Positions 23,373 through 36,698 of a stretch of 64,000 nucleotides of DNA are shown piece by piece (position 1 is the stretch's first letter; every line of letters starts with the position of its first letter). Below the pieces are notes generated by a model that ran no database searches, was not told the origin of the DNA, and worked only from the letters and a program-made list of their open reading frames with translations. A program made the position numbers and the translations under genes. This DNA is from Tachypleus tridentatus (lineage: Eukaryota; Arthropoda; Merostomata; Xiphosura; Limulidae), in the NCBI RefSeq assembly GCF_004210375.1, contig NC_134829.1, forward strand, positions 58,086,107 through 58,150,106, given 5' to 3'.

Positions 23373-23940
23373 TCGCACATAGTTGTGCACACATAATTTT
23401 ATCAGTACTGTTTTAAAGTGAAACTATAAATAAACTACTTGCACATAGCTGTACACACATAATTTTATCAGTACTGTTTAAAAGTGAAACTATAAATAAA
23501 CTACTTGCACATAGCTGTGCACACATAATTTTATCAGTACTGTTTAAAAGTGAAACTATAAATAACCTAGTTGCACATAGCTGTGCACACATAATTTTAT
23601 CAGTATTGTTTAAAAGTGAAACTATAAATAAACTAGTTGCACATAGCTGTGCACACATAATTTTATCAGTACTGTTTAAAAGTGAAACTATAAATAACCT
23701 AGTTGCACATAGCTGTGCACACATAATTTTATCAGTATTGTTTAAAAGTGAAACTATAAATAAACTAGTTGCACATAGCTGTGCACACATAATTTTATCA
23801 GTATTGTTTAAAAGTGAAACTATAAATAAACTAGTTACACATAGCTGTGCACACATAATCTTCTCGGTACTGTTTAAGAGTAAAACTATAAATAAACTAG
23901 TTGTATATAATTGTACACACATAATTTTATTAGTACTGTT
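23373..23940. repeat. 66-bp minisatellite, about 8.6 copies (intron 1)
   Basis: The unit includes tgcacatagctgtgcacaca, attttatcagtactgttt and aaaagtgaaactataaataa. Because 66 is a multiple of three and the unit lacks stops in some frames, long open frames appear on both strands (for example 23413-23952 minus). I read these as a by-product of the period. The last units are more diverged. Confidence 0.95.
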
Positions 23941-23941
23941 A

Positions 23942-24221
23942 AGGCCCGGCATGGCCAGGTGGGTTAAGGCATGCGACTCGTAATCTTTGGGTCGCGGGTT
24001 CGCATCCCCGTCGCACCAAACATGCTCGCCATTTTCAGCCGTGGGGGCGTTATAAAGTTACGGTCAATCCCACTCTTCGTTGGTAAAAGAGTAGCCCAAG
24101 AGTTGGCGGCGGGTAGTGATGACTAGCTACCTTCCCTCTAGTCTTACACTACCAAATTAGGGACTGCTAGCGCAGATAGCCCTCGAGTAGCTTTGCGCGA
24201 AGTTCAAAAACAAAACTAACA
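23942..24221 (+). mobile_element. SINE-1, full length, at the end of the 66-bp array (intron 1)
   Basis: Head ggcccggcatggccaggtgg, box B gggttcgcatccc, complete tail. agtactg lies on both sides (23934 and within gagtactgaataa), a possible short target-site duplication derived from the array unit. Confidence 0.93.
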
Positions 24222-24596
24222 AAGAGTACTGAATAAGAGTGAAATGATTGGTTAGAAACATTAGCCTAAAAACCCTCATTAACGTACACCTAATATAATC
24301 ATTACAGCATTTAATTTTCAGCTCAATAAACATTTTTTTAAAACAAAGTTTAAGGTGTCCTTAACTTTGAAACGTTCGAGAAGAAACAAGTTGTAATCAA
24401 ACGTCTGTTGTCAGCTTGAGAAAGAAAAGCAAATTTATGCACAAAGAAAACAAGAGAATCGAACGCACGTTTATAATACCGCGGAAATATACAATTAAAC
24501 AACTAAAGCATAAACAGTTGTTGTCAACATATTCGTTTATTAGACTAGGTTTCACTGGAGATTCAAGGGAAACTTTAATAATACTCTATAAATTAG

Positions 24597-24799
24597 TTTG
24601 TTTCTCTCTGAATTTCGCGCAAAGATATACAAGGGCTATCTATGCTAGCTAATCGTAATTTAGCAGTGTAGGTACAGAGGGAAGGTAGCTAGTCATAAAC
24701 ACCCAGCGCTAGCTCTTGGGCTACTCTTTTATCAACTAATAGTGGGATTGACCGTCACTTATAATACCCACGAGTGCCCTAACCACTTGGCCCTCTGGG
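24597..24799 (-). mobile_element. SINE-1, head deleted (intron 1)
   Basis: Reverse copy with the tail and body kept. The tRNA-like head is reduced to cgagtgccctaaccacttgg. Many substitutions. Confidence 0.82.
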
Positions 24800-24921
24800 A
24801 ACGACATAATTAAAAACAAACTCGCAAACCAAAAAAAATTTCGGCGTCCGAAATCGACACATGCATGAGAAAGGGGTAGAAAAGACAGTGTAATATTAAG
24901 TTGATATTAATTATACGAGTT

Positions 24922-25196
24922 TGTTTTTGGTTTTGAATTTCGCGCAAAGCTACATGAGGGCTATCTGCGATAGCCGTTCCGAATTTAGCAGTTTAAGACT
25001 AGAGGAAAGTCAACTAGTCATTGCCATCCACCGCCAACTCTTGGGATACTCTTTTAGAAACAAATAGTGGGATTGACCGTAACATTATAACGCCCCCACG
25101 GCTAAAAGGGCAAGCATGTTTGGTACGACGGGGATTCGAACCCGCGACCCTCGGATTACAAGTCGTGTGCCTTAACCACCTGGCCATGCCGGGGCC
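24922..25196 (-). mobile_element. SINE-1 with perfect 12-bp target-site duplication (intron 1)
   Basis: Reverse full-length copy. attatacgagtt flanks it at 24910-24921 and 25197-25208. It inserted about 280 bases before exon 2. Confidence 0.94.
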
Positions 25197-25477
25197 ATTA
25201 TACGAGTTAAAAGTACATTTCACCTCACCATCCAGTTTAGGTGTAACATTTCTGTACTGATTAGTCTGATTGCAAGTGAATTGAATATTTGTTTGAAAAT
25301 GTCACACTGGTGAAGTAAAGAACCTGTGTCTTGTCGTATTATGATAGTTGATTTGCGATATTACTTTAAATGATATTTCTAAGTTGGGCTCGTTGTGTAT
25401 CTTGAGCTTCCATCAGTCATGTGTAAGTTTTTATACTTTTACAAGGTTTATTTTTCTATTTTTTTCTCCATCATCAG

Positions 25478-26074
25478 GGAGAATGTCTGCAAATTCAATG
25501 TACACCCATTTCCATCCGTGGATTTCTGACACACCTACACCCATGGTTTCTCATCCATCTCCTCACGGATCCCCCTGGTGCTCTACATTCCCCAACAAGT
25601 CGTCCCCCCACCCCAGTTCAGCAACGAGATCATATGCAGTACAATCCTCGAACTGTTCATCTTTTTCGAGCCACAGCACCCGTCACCTCTTTGGTTTTCC
25701 TCCGACACCCCCGAAGGATGCAGCTCCAGAAATGTTCTCCCATACAGCGTCATCCTGCCATGGGGATACCAAATCCAATCGATCTGACCATTGCTCATCA
25801 ATGGATGGGAAAATTAGCACTTCGGCGGCTTCACTTTCCAACTTTAACAACAACTATTTGAGTAGCAACCACAAAAGAGACTATAATCTCCACCACCAAA
25901 TGACTAACACTGACTCCATTTCTTATTCATCCCGTGGACTTGTTAGTCCACATCATCTTCCGAGCTGTGTGACCCCTACGTATGGTTCCTACTACAACAA
26001 CTTGTCTAGCCTTGCTGACACTTCTGAGGATTCGTGTAACGATAAAACCAAGAAGAAAGGTCGCTCGAGTAAAG
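25478..26074 (+). CDS. GATA3-like (grn): GATA1/2/3-class transcription factor, coding exon 2
   Basis: 597 bases encoding residues 68-266 plus one base. The acceptor is tttttctccatcatcag|gg and the donor is aaag|gtagga (26075), phase 1 at both ends. Seen: HFHPWISDTPTP, a Ser/Pro/His-rich stretch with SPHGSPW, then HLFGFPPTPPKD (residues 137-148). In vertebrate GATA1/2/3 the FPPTPPKD motif is conserved at the same place before the fingers, and this is the strongest class marker outside the fingers. The exon ends KTKKKGRSSK, basic and like the KARSS that precedes the N finger in GATA3. The region is expected to carry activation functions. The reading frame stays open past the donor to 26154, but that tail is repeat-derived. 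Confidence 0.92.
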
Positions 26075-26192
26075 GTAGGAATCACACTTTACACTGTAAT
26101 TATCTTCAAGTAAAGGTAGGAATCACACTTTACACTGTAATTATCTTCAAGTAAAGGTAGGAATCATACTTCATACTATAATTATCTTCTAA
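26068..26192 (+). repeat. 41-bp tandem duplication of the exon 2 donor site
   Basis: agtaaag|gtaggaatca occurs three times, with GT at 26075, 26116 and 26157 (exact 41-base steps). The first is the exon-intron junction that fits phase and family. The other two are copies inside the intron. Using them would add 41 or 82 bases and shift the frame. Confidence 0.95.
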
Positions 26193-26224
26193 ATGGCAAT
26201 AGAGATGTTGGTAAAAATCCAAGA

Positions 26225-26333
26225 AGCCAGCTATCAATGATGTCAATATGTCTTCGGACTTGCAACGCTAGAAATCGGGCACATATGGCTCATTGCGTTG
26301 CTTTGTATTTAACGTCAAACAAAGAAACAAGCA
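26225..26333 (+). mobile_element. SINE-2, box B region deleted (intron 2)
   Basis: tcaatatgtcttcggacttg, caacgctagaaatcgggc, then a deletion to acatatggctcattg and tttaacgtcaaacaaagaaac. Confidence 0.65.
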
Positions 26334-26823
26334 AAAAACTCTTTTATTTTTTAACAGAGTGTTAGTGTTAATCATAACACATGCTCAACATGTCCCAGAC
26401 ATCCTACAGTAATATATCTCTATAGAACTATGTTTGTATTAATCAACTGTTCTTGAATGTCCCCTGTACCAAGTGTTTAACACCTCTTGATTACAACTCC
26501 ATTGAGTAAGTGGTAGTTCCGATCCAAATCCACTGAGCGTCACTTAGGATTTAATTTAATGCGTTTACTACGTTTGCTCTACAAATATATATATATATAC
26601 ATATTTTAATTTTCTTATAGCTTAACACTATTCAAATGGAAATGAATGCTTTGCATTATAAAGAGAACATGACCACGTGATTCTTGGCAGACGTGTGTCT
26701 TTTCTAATAAAATTAATTACACGCCTAAGTCTGAGAAACAAACTGATGAACGTTAATTATATGCTAACAGCTTATAGAAACACACTTTTAACGACAGTAT
26801 CCGTTGAAACTTAATTTCTGACT

Positions 26824-27079
26824 CGTTAAGACGTTCGACTCGTAATCCGAGGCCCGCGGTTTCGAATCCCGGTCGCACCAAACACGCTCGTCCTTTCTGC
26901 CGTGGGGGCGTTATAATGGTACGATCAATCCCACTATTGGTTGGTAAAAGAGTAGCCCAAGAGTTGGCGGTGGGTGGTGATGACTACCCGCCTTCCCTCT
27001 AGTCTTACACTGCTAAATTAGGGACGGTTAGCGCAGATAGCCCTCGAGTAGCTTTGTGCGAAATTCAAAACAAACAAAC
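26824..27079 (+). mobile_element. SINE-1, 5' tip missing (intron 2)
   Basis: Begins at cgttaagacgttcgactcg, with box B ggtttcgaatcccgg, full body and tail aaattcaaaacaaacaaac. Confidence 0.92.
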
Positions 27080-27856
27080 AATGAAAAACATTTGTTTTAT
27101 TTAATTATCGTTTAATTCATCAATAATAAAACGCCGACTAGAAGTTTAATAAATACGTTACAATGCGAAAAAAAAAACTTAGCTGTCAAATAATAACGTT
27201 TATAATTTATAAGAGACTAACTGGTTTCACTCAAGCTGACAATTCATCAGGACAAACAAGTGTTAAGCGATTTAGGCTTAGCAAAAAAATTCAGAATAAT
27301 TCGAGTCTGCGCCATGAGGGGGTGTTCATGCGAGAATATATAAACATAATTGTTGTATTACACACTTTTAACACTCATAATCACGTTTAGAGATATAACA
27401 ATTAAATAAACAAATTATAATAAAAATCTAACGTCACACTTACCGTTCTTCTAACTCCATGGTCAGTTCAAACAAACTTGAAAAACACTGAATCGTGGAC
27501 ATTGGGAGTGCTGACAATAATAAATTTATTAGACAGTGATAGTGGATTAGGTAAAATATCATCAAATATACCGTTTGAAAATGTTTTTAACAGGACTTTC
27601 ACCAGTGTAAACACTAGTAGTTTGTTTCCAGTGACAGAGTGGAAAACAAAACGTGAATCATTAGGTAACCAGTACTTGGTGGTTGTTTTCAATACTTAAA
27701 AGAACAATTATTAGACATAAATCAATATATTTTATTTTTATAAGTTTATTGAATATATTAAGTATGAACAATTAACTATTATATCCGTTAACTTGAAGAA
27801 TGATAATAGTATTGCATGGAAACAGTTGTTACGGTTTAACTTAGTCGAGTTACAAA
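27080..27856 (+). other. Intron 2, no feature recognised
   Basis: Open frames on both strands at 27468-27699 overlap each other and show no family signature. Confidence 0.45.
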
Positions 27857-29591
27857 GGAAAGAGAGGTATCTTCAATTCTCAAATAATCCTTGAATAGAA
27901 AGAGAGGTATCTTCAGTTGTCAAATAATCCTTGAATGAAGAGAGGAATCTTCAGTTCTCAAATAATCCTTGAATAGAAGAGAGGAATCTTCAGTTGTCAA
28001 ATAATCCTTGAATGGAAAGAGAGGTATCTTCAGTTGTCAAATAATCCTTGAATGGAAAGAGAGGATCTTCAGTTGTCAAATAATCCTTGAATAGAAAGAG
28101 AGGGATCTTCAGTTGTCAAATAATCCTTGAATGGAAAGAGAGGGATCTTCAGTTGTCAAATAATCCTTGAATAGAAAGAGAGGCATCTTCAGTTGTCAAA
28201 TAATCCTTGAATGGAAAGAGAGGGATCTTCAGTTGTCAAATAATCCTTGAATGGAAAGAGAGGGATCTTCAGTTGTCAAATAATCCTTGAATAGAAAGAG
28301 AGGAATCTTCAGTTGTCAAATAATCCTTGAATAGAAAGAGAGTATCTTCAGTTGTCAAATAATTCTTGAACAGGAAGAGAGGCATCTTCAGTTGTCAAAT
28401 AATCCTTGAATGGAAAGAGAGGAATCTTCAGTTGTCAAATAATCCTTGAATAGAAAGAGAGGTATCTTCAGTTGTCAAATAATTCTTGAACAGGAAGAGA
28501 GGCATCTTCAGTTGTCAAATAATCCTTGAATAGAAAGAGAGGTATCTTCAGTTGTCAAATAATTCTTGAACAGGAAGAGAGGCATCTTCAGTTGTCAAAT
28601 AATCCTTGAATGGAAAGAGAGGGATCTTTGGTTGTCAAATAATCCTTGAATGGAAAGAGAGGTATCTTCAGTTCTCAAATAATCCTTGAATAGAAAGAGA
28701 GGAATCTTCAGTTGTCAAATAATCCTTGAATGGAGAGGTATCTTCAGTTGTCAAATAATCCTTGAATGGAAAGAGAGATCTTCAGTTGTCAAATAATCCT
28801 TGAATAGAAAGAGAGATCTTCAGTTGTCAAATAATCTTGAATGGAAAGAGAGGGATCTTCAGTTGTCAAATAATCCTTGAATAGAAAGAGAGGCATCTTC
28901 AGTTGTCAAATAATCCTTGAATGGAAAGAGAGGGATCTTCAGTTGTCAAATAATCCTTGAATGGAAAGAGAGGGATCTTCAGTTGTCAAATAATCCTTGA
29001 ATAGAAAGAGAGGAATCTTCAGTTGTCAAATAATCCTTGAATAGAAAGAGAGGTATCTTCAGTTGTCAAATAATTCTTGAACAGGAAGAGAGGCATCTTC
29101 AGTTGTCAAATAATCCTTGAATGGAAAGAGAATCTTCAGTTGTCAAATAATCCTTGAATAGAAAGAGAGGTATCTTCAGTTGTCAAATAATTCTTGAACA
29201 GGAAGAGAGGCATCTTCAGTTGTCAAATAATCCTTGAATGGAAAGAGAGGGATCTTCAGTTGTCAAATAATCCTTGAATAGAAAGAGAGGAATCTTCAGT
29301 TGTCAAATAATCCTTGAATAGAAAGAGAGGTATCTTCAGTTGTCAAATAATTCTTGAACAGGAAGAGAGGCATCTTCAGTTGTCAAATAATCCTTGAATA
29401 GAAAGAGAGGAATCTTCAGTTGTCAAATAATTCTTGAACAGGAAGAGAGGTATCTTCAGTTGTCAAATAATTCTTGAACAGGAAGAGAGGCATCTTCAGT
29501 TGTCAAATAATCCTTGAATGGAAGAGAGAATCTTCAGTTCTCAAATAATCCTTGAATGGAAAGAGAGGTATCTTCAGTTCTCAAATAATCC
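27857..29591. repeat. 40-bp minisatellite, about 43 copies (intron 2)
   Basis: Unit gaaagagagggatcttcagt plus tgtcaaataatccttgaatg. There are length variants of a few bases around the purine run and a recurring subtype (attcttgaacaggaagagag), with higher-order blocks repeated. The largest array in the window, about 1.7 kb. Confidence 0.97.
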
Positions 29592-31526
29592 CTAATTTTT
29601 TTCAAATAAATCAAACATACTTGAAGTAGGCACATATTTTGACACTTCAAAAATAAAATGAAATATCCCACTACTAGGAACTCTTGCTACAAGTCATTGA
29701 CGTGAAACATAACCTAAAGTTATAAATACATCAATATAACATTTACTACCGTATCACGTAACATGAAGTATTCAATTGTAGGGAAGTCTTGCCATAAGCT
29801 GTTGGCGTTAAACACATTTCTCTATAACTTAGAGTTACCGACACACTTATGTAGCAGCGACTACTATCGCACGCAACATAAATTATCCAAATACAAAGAG
29901 GCCATAAGACAGTCGCAGCACGATATCATCAATTAACAGGATTATTTTGATAGAAGTTAATCATTGTTGAAGGGGTTCTTTTTTTTTTTTTTGTCGGAAT
30001 GTGGATGTGAGTAATAACTGGAGAGATCTTTTTCGGTAACGATAGTTTGATTTCTAACATTACTAGTGACATTGAAATGATTATAGTATTTTAAATGCCA
30101 TGAGTGCATAAAACAAAACTGAAACCGAAATTATGCAAAGCTCACGAGATTACCAACACAGCAAAAAGAAGGCCTGAATAGCATTCACGGATTTCAGTCT
30201 GGTTTAATGACGTTCAATATATTATTTATGAGCTAAGTAAATTATGTAATAAAACTAATCCTATTGATTGTAAAATATTATCGATAACATATCTTTTTTT
30301 TCTTTCCTACAGTAAATAAATAATTAATTCTCACTTGAAGCAGTAATAATGACATGTGAAAAAATTAGACATTAATTTTCAAGCACAAAACTCTTCAGTT
30401 AATTGCAGAGGCCTGCGATGGTTTTATTGTCTTGAAATATTTACATGTTCTACGAAAATCCGTCTTATTCTATCACACACAGATTTTTCACAAAATGCCA
30501 TATATATATTTTTACGTAAGTGAATTATTTTCGTTAAAATTGGGTCACATTTTGATCACCACTGGCTATAGTTTTCTAGACCAATCGCGACGTGAGGCTC
30601 TTATGGATCGTCCTAGAATCCAAAGATAAAAATAAAATATGTTTATTGTGGTAAACAAAGTAATAATTTGATCTATGTTGTTATTGTTTTTTATCTAAGA
30701 GGTTTTTCGTCGTTCCGATTTGTAAAAAAAAAATCCTTACGTGATATAAAAAAAAACATTTCGGAATATGCGTAGCTGGACTATGAAAAGTCCATTATTA
30801 ACACCGATAACTTTACGACATTTAAATTCGCAGGTCTCTGTTATGTTTTATAAATCAATATCATTAAATGTTAAGCTAACAAAACGTGAAAACGTAAAAT
30901 AAACGCCAGAGTTCTCTTACGAATTCACTTCTATTTGAAGTGTCTTAAAGAAATATTATAACACTAACAACCGGCTTCCTTACATAAGTATCACTCTTCA
31001 GAAACGTAATTGTTTATAACATAATAACTTGTTAGTTATTTATCTGTGTGACAGTATTCGGTTTCGTTATATAAGTATCACTCTTGAGAAACGTAGTTGT
31101 TAATAACATAATAACTTGTTAGTTATGTATCTGTGTGACAGTATTCGGTTTCGTTGAATTCAAGGATATACTCATATAAGTTTGAAGAACAACATTTAAA
31201 TCGTGAAACTGATTGCTAATAATTTAATAATTCATTAAGACTGTATATAAAAATGAACTCATAAGGTAAATTTTAGTTTTCAATGTAACGTTTCAGTGTA
31301 AATGATTCAACCATTACGTACAAATTTATACGTCAAAATAAACGTTTTATGGCAGACCATGTTGTCAGCAGTAAAACAAATAAGTTTCTCTAACTGCCAG
31401 TGAGTAAGGTTTTATAGGTTTATTTATAAGTTAAATATCACTTATTTGTGTACATGTTTCACAAAATATTCTAATCTTGCTATTTTATGTGGTTAGACAA
31501 ATAAGAAATCATAGCAACCATAGTAA
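29592..31526 (+). other. Intron 2, with an 87-bp duplication
   Basis: AT-rich. At about 30971-31150 an 87-base unit (ataagtatcactcttcagaa ... gacagtattcggtttcgtt) is present twice. No exon recognised. Confidence 0.6.
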
Positions 31527-31540
31527 TCTTATTGAAATTA

Positions 31541-32079
<539 letters not shown>

Positions 32080-32410
32080 TAGTACACTAATGAATTATAA
32101 AGCATTCAAAATTTACATGAATCTGAATATTATTTTGCAAGTATCCCGACCAATAATTTGTTTCTTTAAACTGTGACAATTTTCATGATTAATGTACGTG
32201 TAAAGAATGCCTTTTCTTCTCAAATTAACAATTCATTGCGACTAAAAATTTGTAAAAACACTACGTTTATTATGGAGTAATTTTAAATCATATGGGCATT
32301 CTCTTGGCTCTCGCTCAGTGACAAGTTATAACGTGTTGGAACACATTGCCATATGGCTTTAACACCTAATAACTATACCAACTTAATGATAAATGAAGCC
32401 GCCCAGAATG

Positions 32411-33255
32411 TATTATTGTGTTTGATATATTCTCCACTAATCACGAATCAGTTTTTGTGTTATTGTGTTTGATATATTCTCCACTAATCATGTATCAGTT
32501 TTTGTGTTATTGTGTTTGAAATATTCTCCACTAATCACGTATCAGGTTTTGTATTATTGTGTTTAAAATATTCTCCACTAATCGTGTATCAGTTTTTGTA
32601 TTATTGTGTTTAAAATATTCTCCACTAATCGTATATCAGTTTTTGTATTATTGTGTTTAAAATATTCTCCACTAATTATGTATCAGTTTTGTATTATTGT
32701 GTTTGAAATATTCTCCACTAATCACGTATCAGTTTTTGTATTATTGTGTTTGAAATATTCTCCACTAATCACGTATCAGGTTTTATATTATTGTGTTTAA
32801 AATATTCTCCACTAATCGTGTATCAGTTTTTGTATTACTGTGTTTATAATATTCTCCACTAATTATGTATCAGTTTTTGTATTACTGTGTTTAAAATATT
32901 CTCCGCTAATTATGTATCAGTTTTTGTATTACTGTGTTTAAAATGTTCTCCACTAATCACGTACCAGTTTTTTGTATTATTGTGTTAAAATATTCTCCGC
33001 TAGTCATGTATCAGGTTTTGTATTACTGTGTTTAAAATATTCTCCACTAATCGTGTATCAGTTTTTGTATTATTGTGTTTAAAATATTCTTCACTAATCA
33101 TGTATCAGGTTTTGTATTACTGTGTTTAAAATATTCTCCACTAATCAAGTATCAGTTTTTGTATTATTGTGTTTAAAATATTCTCCACTAATCACGTATA
33201 ATTTTTGTATTATTGTGTTTGATATATTCTCCATTAATCACATATCAGTTTTTGA
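32411..33255. repeat. 47-bp minisatellite, about 18 copies (intron 3)
   Basis: Unit tgtattattgtgtttaaaat plus attctccactaatcacgtat plus cagtttt. Starts 350 bases after exon 3. Open frames within it (for example 32606-32800) are periodic artefacts. Confidence 0.96.
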
Positions 33256-33775
33256 AAATGTTTTGTACCATATAGTTTCTCTACAAAATTTTCTGGATAG
33301 AATAAGAGAGCATGACAAAAATTCTCAAAAACTAACACGCGCGCACCGTGGTCGCACTATCTTGATTTTGATTTGCTGATTTAGCGTCCGGCAAGGATCG
33401 TTTAATAGGGTTTGGTTTAAATAACATGTCAACAAGCGCCTGTTCAATAAATTGAAAAAGCCTGTGTTTGTCGATGAATATGTATATTTGTAATTCACGT
33501 AATCTCCTTGTCGACTTCGTTATTTCAGTCTTATGTGACGAGGGCAACATAATGCCCGAACAGGTCAAAGTATTTGTTTAGTAGTGCCCATTAAAAACTA
33601 CTAAAACAACAACTACAACTGCAGAAATATCACACATATAACAGTAAAATAACCTCACATCTGTTCGCTTAGACTTGATCTAAATTGTTTTATTTAGAAT
33701 TATTTCATGAGTATCAGGATACGAATGTACTCATATTAGTAATAAGAACTATAACAGTTTATCTTTTAGAAAGTT
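33256..33775 (+). other. Intron 3, no recognised feature
   Basis: A 78-codon minus-strand frame (33332-33568) has more balanced base composition than its surroundings, but I recognise no domain in it. Confidence 0.4.
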
Positions 33776-34017
33776 TGATGATTTATCAGGACAAAACTAA
33801 ACTCATATAGTGGTAACAGGACACTATAGTGTTCTTTGTAACTATAGAAGAATTATCACGACCAAACTCACATAGGGATAATACGACGCTATAGTGTTCC
33901 TTGTAACTATAGAATAATTATAAAGACTAAACTCACATAGGGATAGCAGCACACTATAGTGTTCTTTTTGACTATAGAAGAACTATCAAGACTGAACTCA
34001 CATAGCGATAACAGGAT
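33776..34017. repeat. About 66-bp tandem repeat, 3.5 diverged copies (intron 3)
   Basis: Phrases aaactcacatagggataa, cactatagtgttctttgtaa and ctatagaagaattatca recur in order. The unit includes the near-palindrome acactatagtgt. Confidence 0.88.
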
Positions 34018-34523
34018 AATAAATCACATATAATAATAACAAAACAATGTAAACTCTTTTAGAAAGAATTTAACTTTCAGTACAATAACAGAACAAGACA
34101 GTCTATCCCTCGAAACAGTAAATGTCTGAAGACAAACTAAACTTACTTAGTAATAGCATAACATAACTTAAAGCATGATAACAGAACAGTAGAGCATTAT
34201 TTCGACATTGTCAAGAATCGTAAAACAAAATTAAGTTATTCAACAGAACAGCGACGCTTTCACATTATATTTTATATCAGGTTAATTATAGAGATAAAGA
34301 GCAACTGATCTAGGTTGTTTGTTTGTATTTGTCGCGTACAGATAAACAATTAAAATAAATAATCTAATTGATGCAGTAAACTATACTAGAGCTCAAACAA
34401 ATAATTAATTCTTAGAAAGTTAACAATCGTTAAAGGAACACTGACCAGTTGTGGAAAGAATGATATTGTCAAAAAATATAGAATACAGACTTATATTATA
34501 ATTGGCAGCCTTTCAATATGACA

Positions 34524-34796
34524 AGGCCCGGCATGGCCTAGCGCGTAAGGCGTGCGACTCGTAATCCGAGGGTCGCGGGTTCGTGCCCGCGTCGCGCTAA
34601 ACATGCTTGCCCTCCCAGCCGTGGGGGTGTATAATGTGACGGTCAATCCCACTATTCGTTGGTAAAAGAGTAGCCCAAGAGTTGGCGGTGGGTGGTGATG
34701 ACTAGTTGCCTTCCCTCTAGTCTTACACTGCTAAATTAGGGACGGCTAGCACAGATAGCCCTCGAGTAGCTTTGTGCGAAATTCCCAAACAAACAA
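34524..34796 (+). mobile_element. SINE-1 with perfect 11-bp target-site duplication (intron 3)
   Basis: Full-length copy. tcaatatgaca flanks it at 34513-34523 and 34797-34807. Hairpin arms GCACA/TGTGC. Low divergence, so a young insertion. Confidence 0.95.
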
Positions 34797-34807
34797 TCAA
34801 TATGACA

Positions 34808-36102
34808 TATTTAATTATACCAGTATAAAACCTTGTACTAAACAAGCACGAATTTTGTTTTTTTCGTCATAAGTTGTTTTAGCTATTGGTATGTATATTT
34901 TAGCATGTGCCCCAGCTTTCTTTTAAAGGCTATTATATTGAAGAAACATATGGTAATATCTTCTTTAAAATATATATTAATCATTAATTTGTAGATTTTT
35001 ATTTATCGTAAAATTATTAATATTGGTGTAAAGGCAAAAGCCACACTTTCAGATGCGTCTCATCAAATTTTGATATAGTGGCGCATATTGTGAGTTTTAC
35101 AGGCTCTAGTTAGGCTTAATAACTGCTGTCTGTAGTGCTTTGAAACAGGTAACGTTGAAAACTATTTCGTGGTAACTGTTCTTTATATAGTTTTTTCTTC
35201 TCTTTACTGATTGTTTATGACATAAAGTAAAAAACATACGTAAAACAAAACTTTACAAACCTACATTTAATTACCTCAAGGTTACCTACCAGTTCCTTTC
35301 TAATTGCGTGACACAAAAATACCCTTTTAGTGACACTCAGCTAAAAAATGTAGGTTAATAGAATAAAACTCGTATTAAATTAGGCACGTGTAGATATAGA
35401 TATTGTGTGACCTCTCCAATGTCCTTAGAACATTCTGTCAGCTTGGCTTAGCTGACTGTTAATACTTTGTTGCAAAATATCAAACAAGATTTATGCCCAG
35501 TACATATGTAGCGCCACGTATGTAGATGAATATATTTTAATAAAATAATATTAACGACCTATTTATTCGTTGTATTGGTAGACATTAATAAGCAATGTAA
35601 GCGGATAAGACTTAAACGATGTGAAATCACCTGTAGACAAAAAAAAAATCTGTCTTTAAAACAAGATGGCGTCCTTCTCTATGTTTTTTTTTTTTTTTGT
35701 TCAAATTAAATCGCTCTGATCAACGTTGAACACATGTTCGGATAACTCTGGTTGAATTTTACATTCTTTGTTAGACATGAGCTTAAACTTTACACGAGTT
35801 CGTTTTGCACATTTGTGGCAGTAAAAAAAAAAATCAACTGACCTGTAATAACGCTTTTCATGTGTCCGCGTATTAAATTATAACACTTTACTAAAAATAC
35901 ACACAGTAATCTGTAGGCCCAATTCTCTGGAGGCGTTTACCTCGTGCGTAACTATCATATAAATTTTACTTACAGAATCAGAACATGTGCTGGGAACAAA
36001 TCACAAAATCCTGTTTATCACTCGTGATTCGCTGTAATATCACAGAGATCTTAATGACAGAGAAAGAAAATGTGTTGGAAACAAATCACATAGTTCTGTG
36101 AG
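34808..36102 (+). other. Intron 3, AT-rich, no recognised feature
   Basis: Contains A and T homopolymer runs (about 35641, 35685, 35826). No exon or element recognised. Confidence 0.5.
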
Positions 36103-36698
36103 TTTACCTGCCAAACAGTGCTCCACAGTTTACCTACCAGACAGTGCTCCACAGTTTACCTACCAAACAGTGCTCCACAGTTTACCTACCAAACAGTGCT
36201 CCACAGTTTACCTACCAGACAGTGCTCCACAGTTTACCTACCAAACAGTGCTCCACAGTTTACCTACCAGACAGTGCTCCACAGTTTACCTACCAGACAG
36301 TGCTCCACAGTTTACCTACCAGACAGTGCTCCGCAGTTTACCTACCAGACAGTGCTCCACAGTTTACCTGCCAGACAGTGCTCCACAGTTTACCTGCCAG
36401 ACAGTGCTCCACAGTTTACCTACCAAACAGTGCTCCACAGTTTACCCACCAAACAGTGCTCCACAGTTTACCTGCCAGACAGTGCTCCACAGTTTACCTA
36501 CCAAACAGTGCTCACAGTTTACCTGCCAGACAGTGCTCCACAGTTTACCTACCAAACAGTGCTCCACAGTTTACCTGCCAGACAGTGCTCCACAGTTTAC
36601 CTACCAAACAGTGCTCCACAGTTTACCTGCCAGACAGTGCTCCACAGTTTACCTACCAGACAGTGCTCCACAGTTTACCTGCCAGACAGTGCTCCACA
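36103..36698. repeat. 26-bp minisatellite, about 23 copies (intron 3)
   Basis: Unit cagtttacctaccaaacagt plus gctcca, with A/G variants (accaaac/accagac/gccagac) that alternate in blocks. A 26-base period keeps all three plus-strand frames open, so the three long overlapping frames here are not genes. Confidence 0.97.

Noticed and set aside
23413-23983. Long open frames on both strands with a 22-residue repeat.
   Set aside because: The array period is 66 bp, a multiple of three, so absence of stops in one unit is copied along the array. Both strands are open, which argues against coding.
25578-25861. Alternative frames on both strands within GATA exon 2.
   Set aside because: Shadows of the exon. 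The frame with FPPTPPKD and consistent splice phases is the real one.
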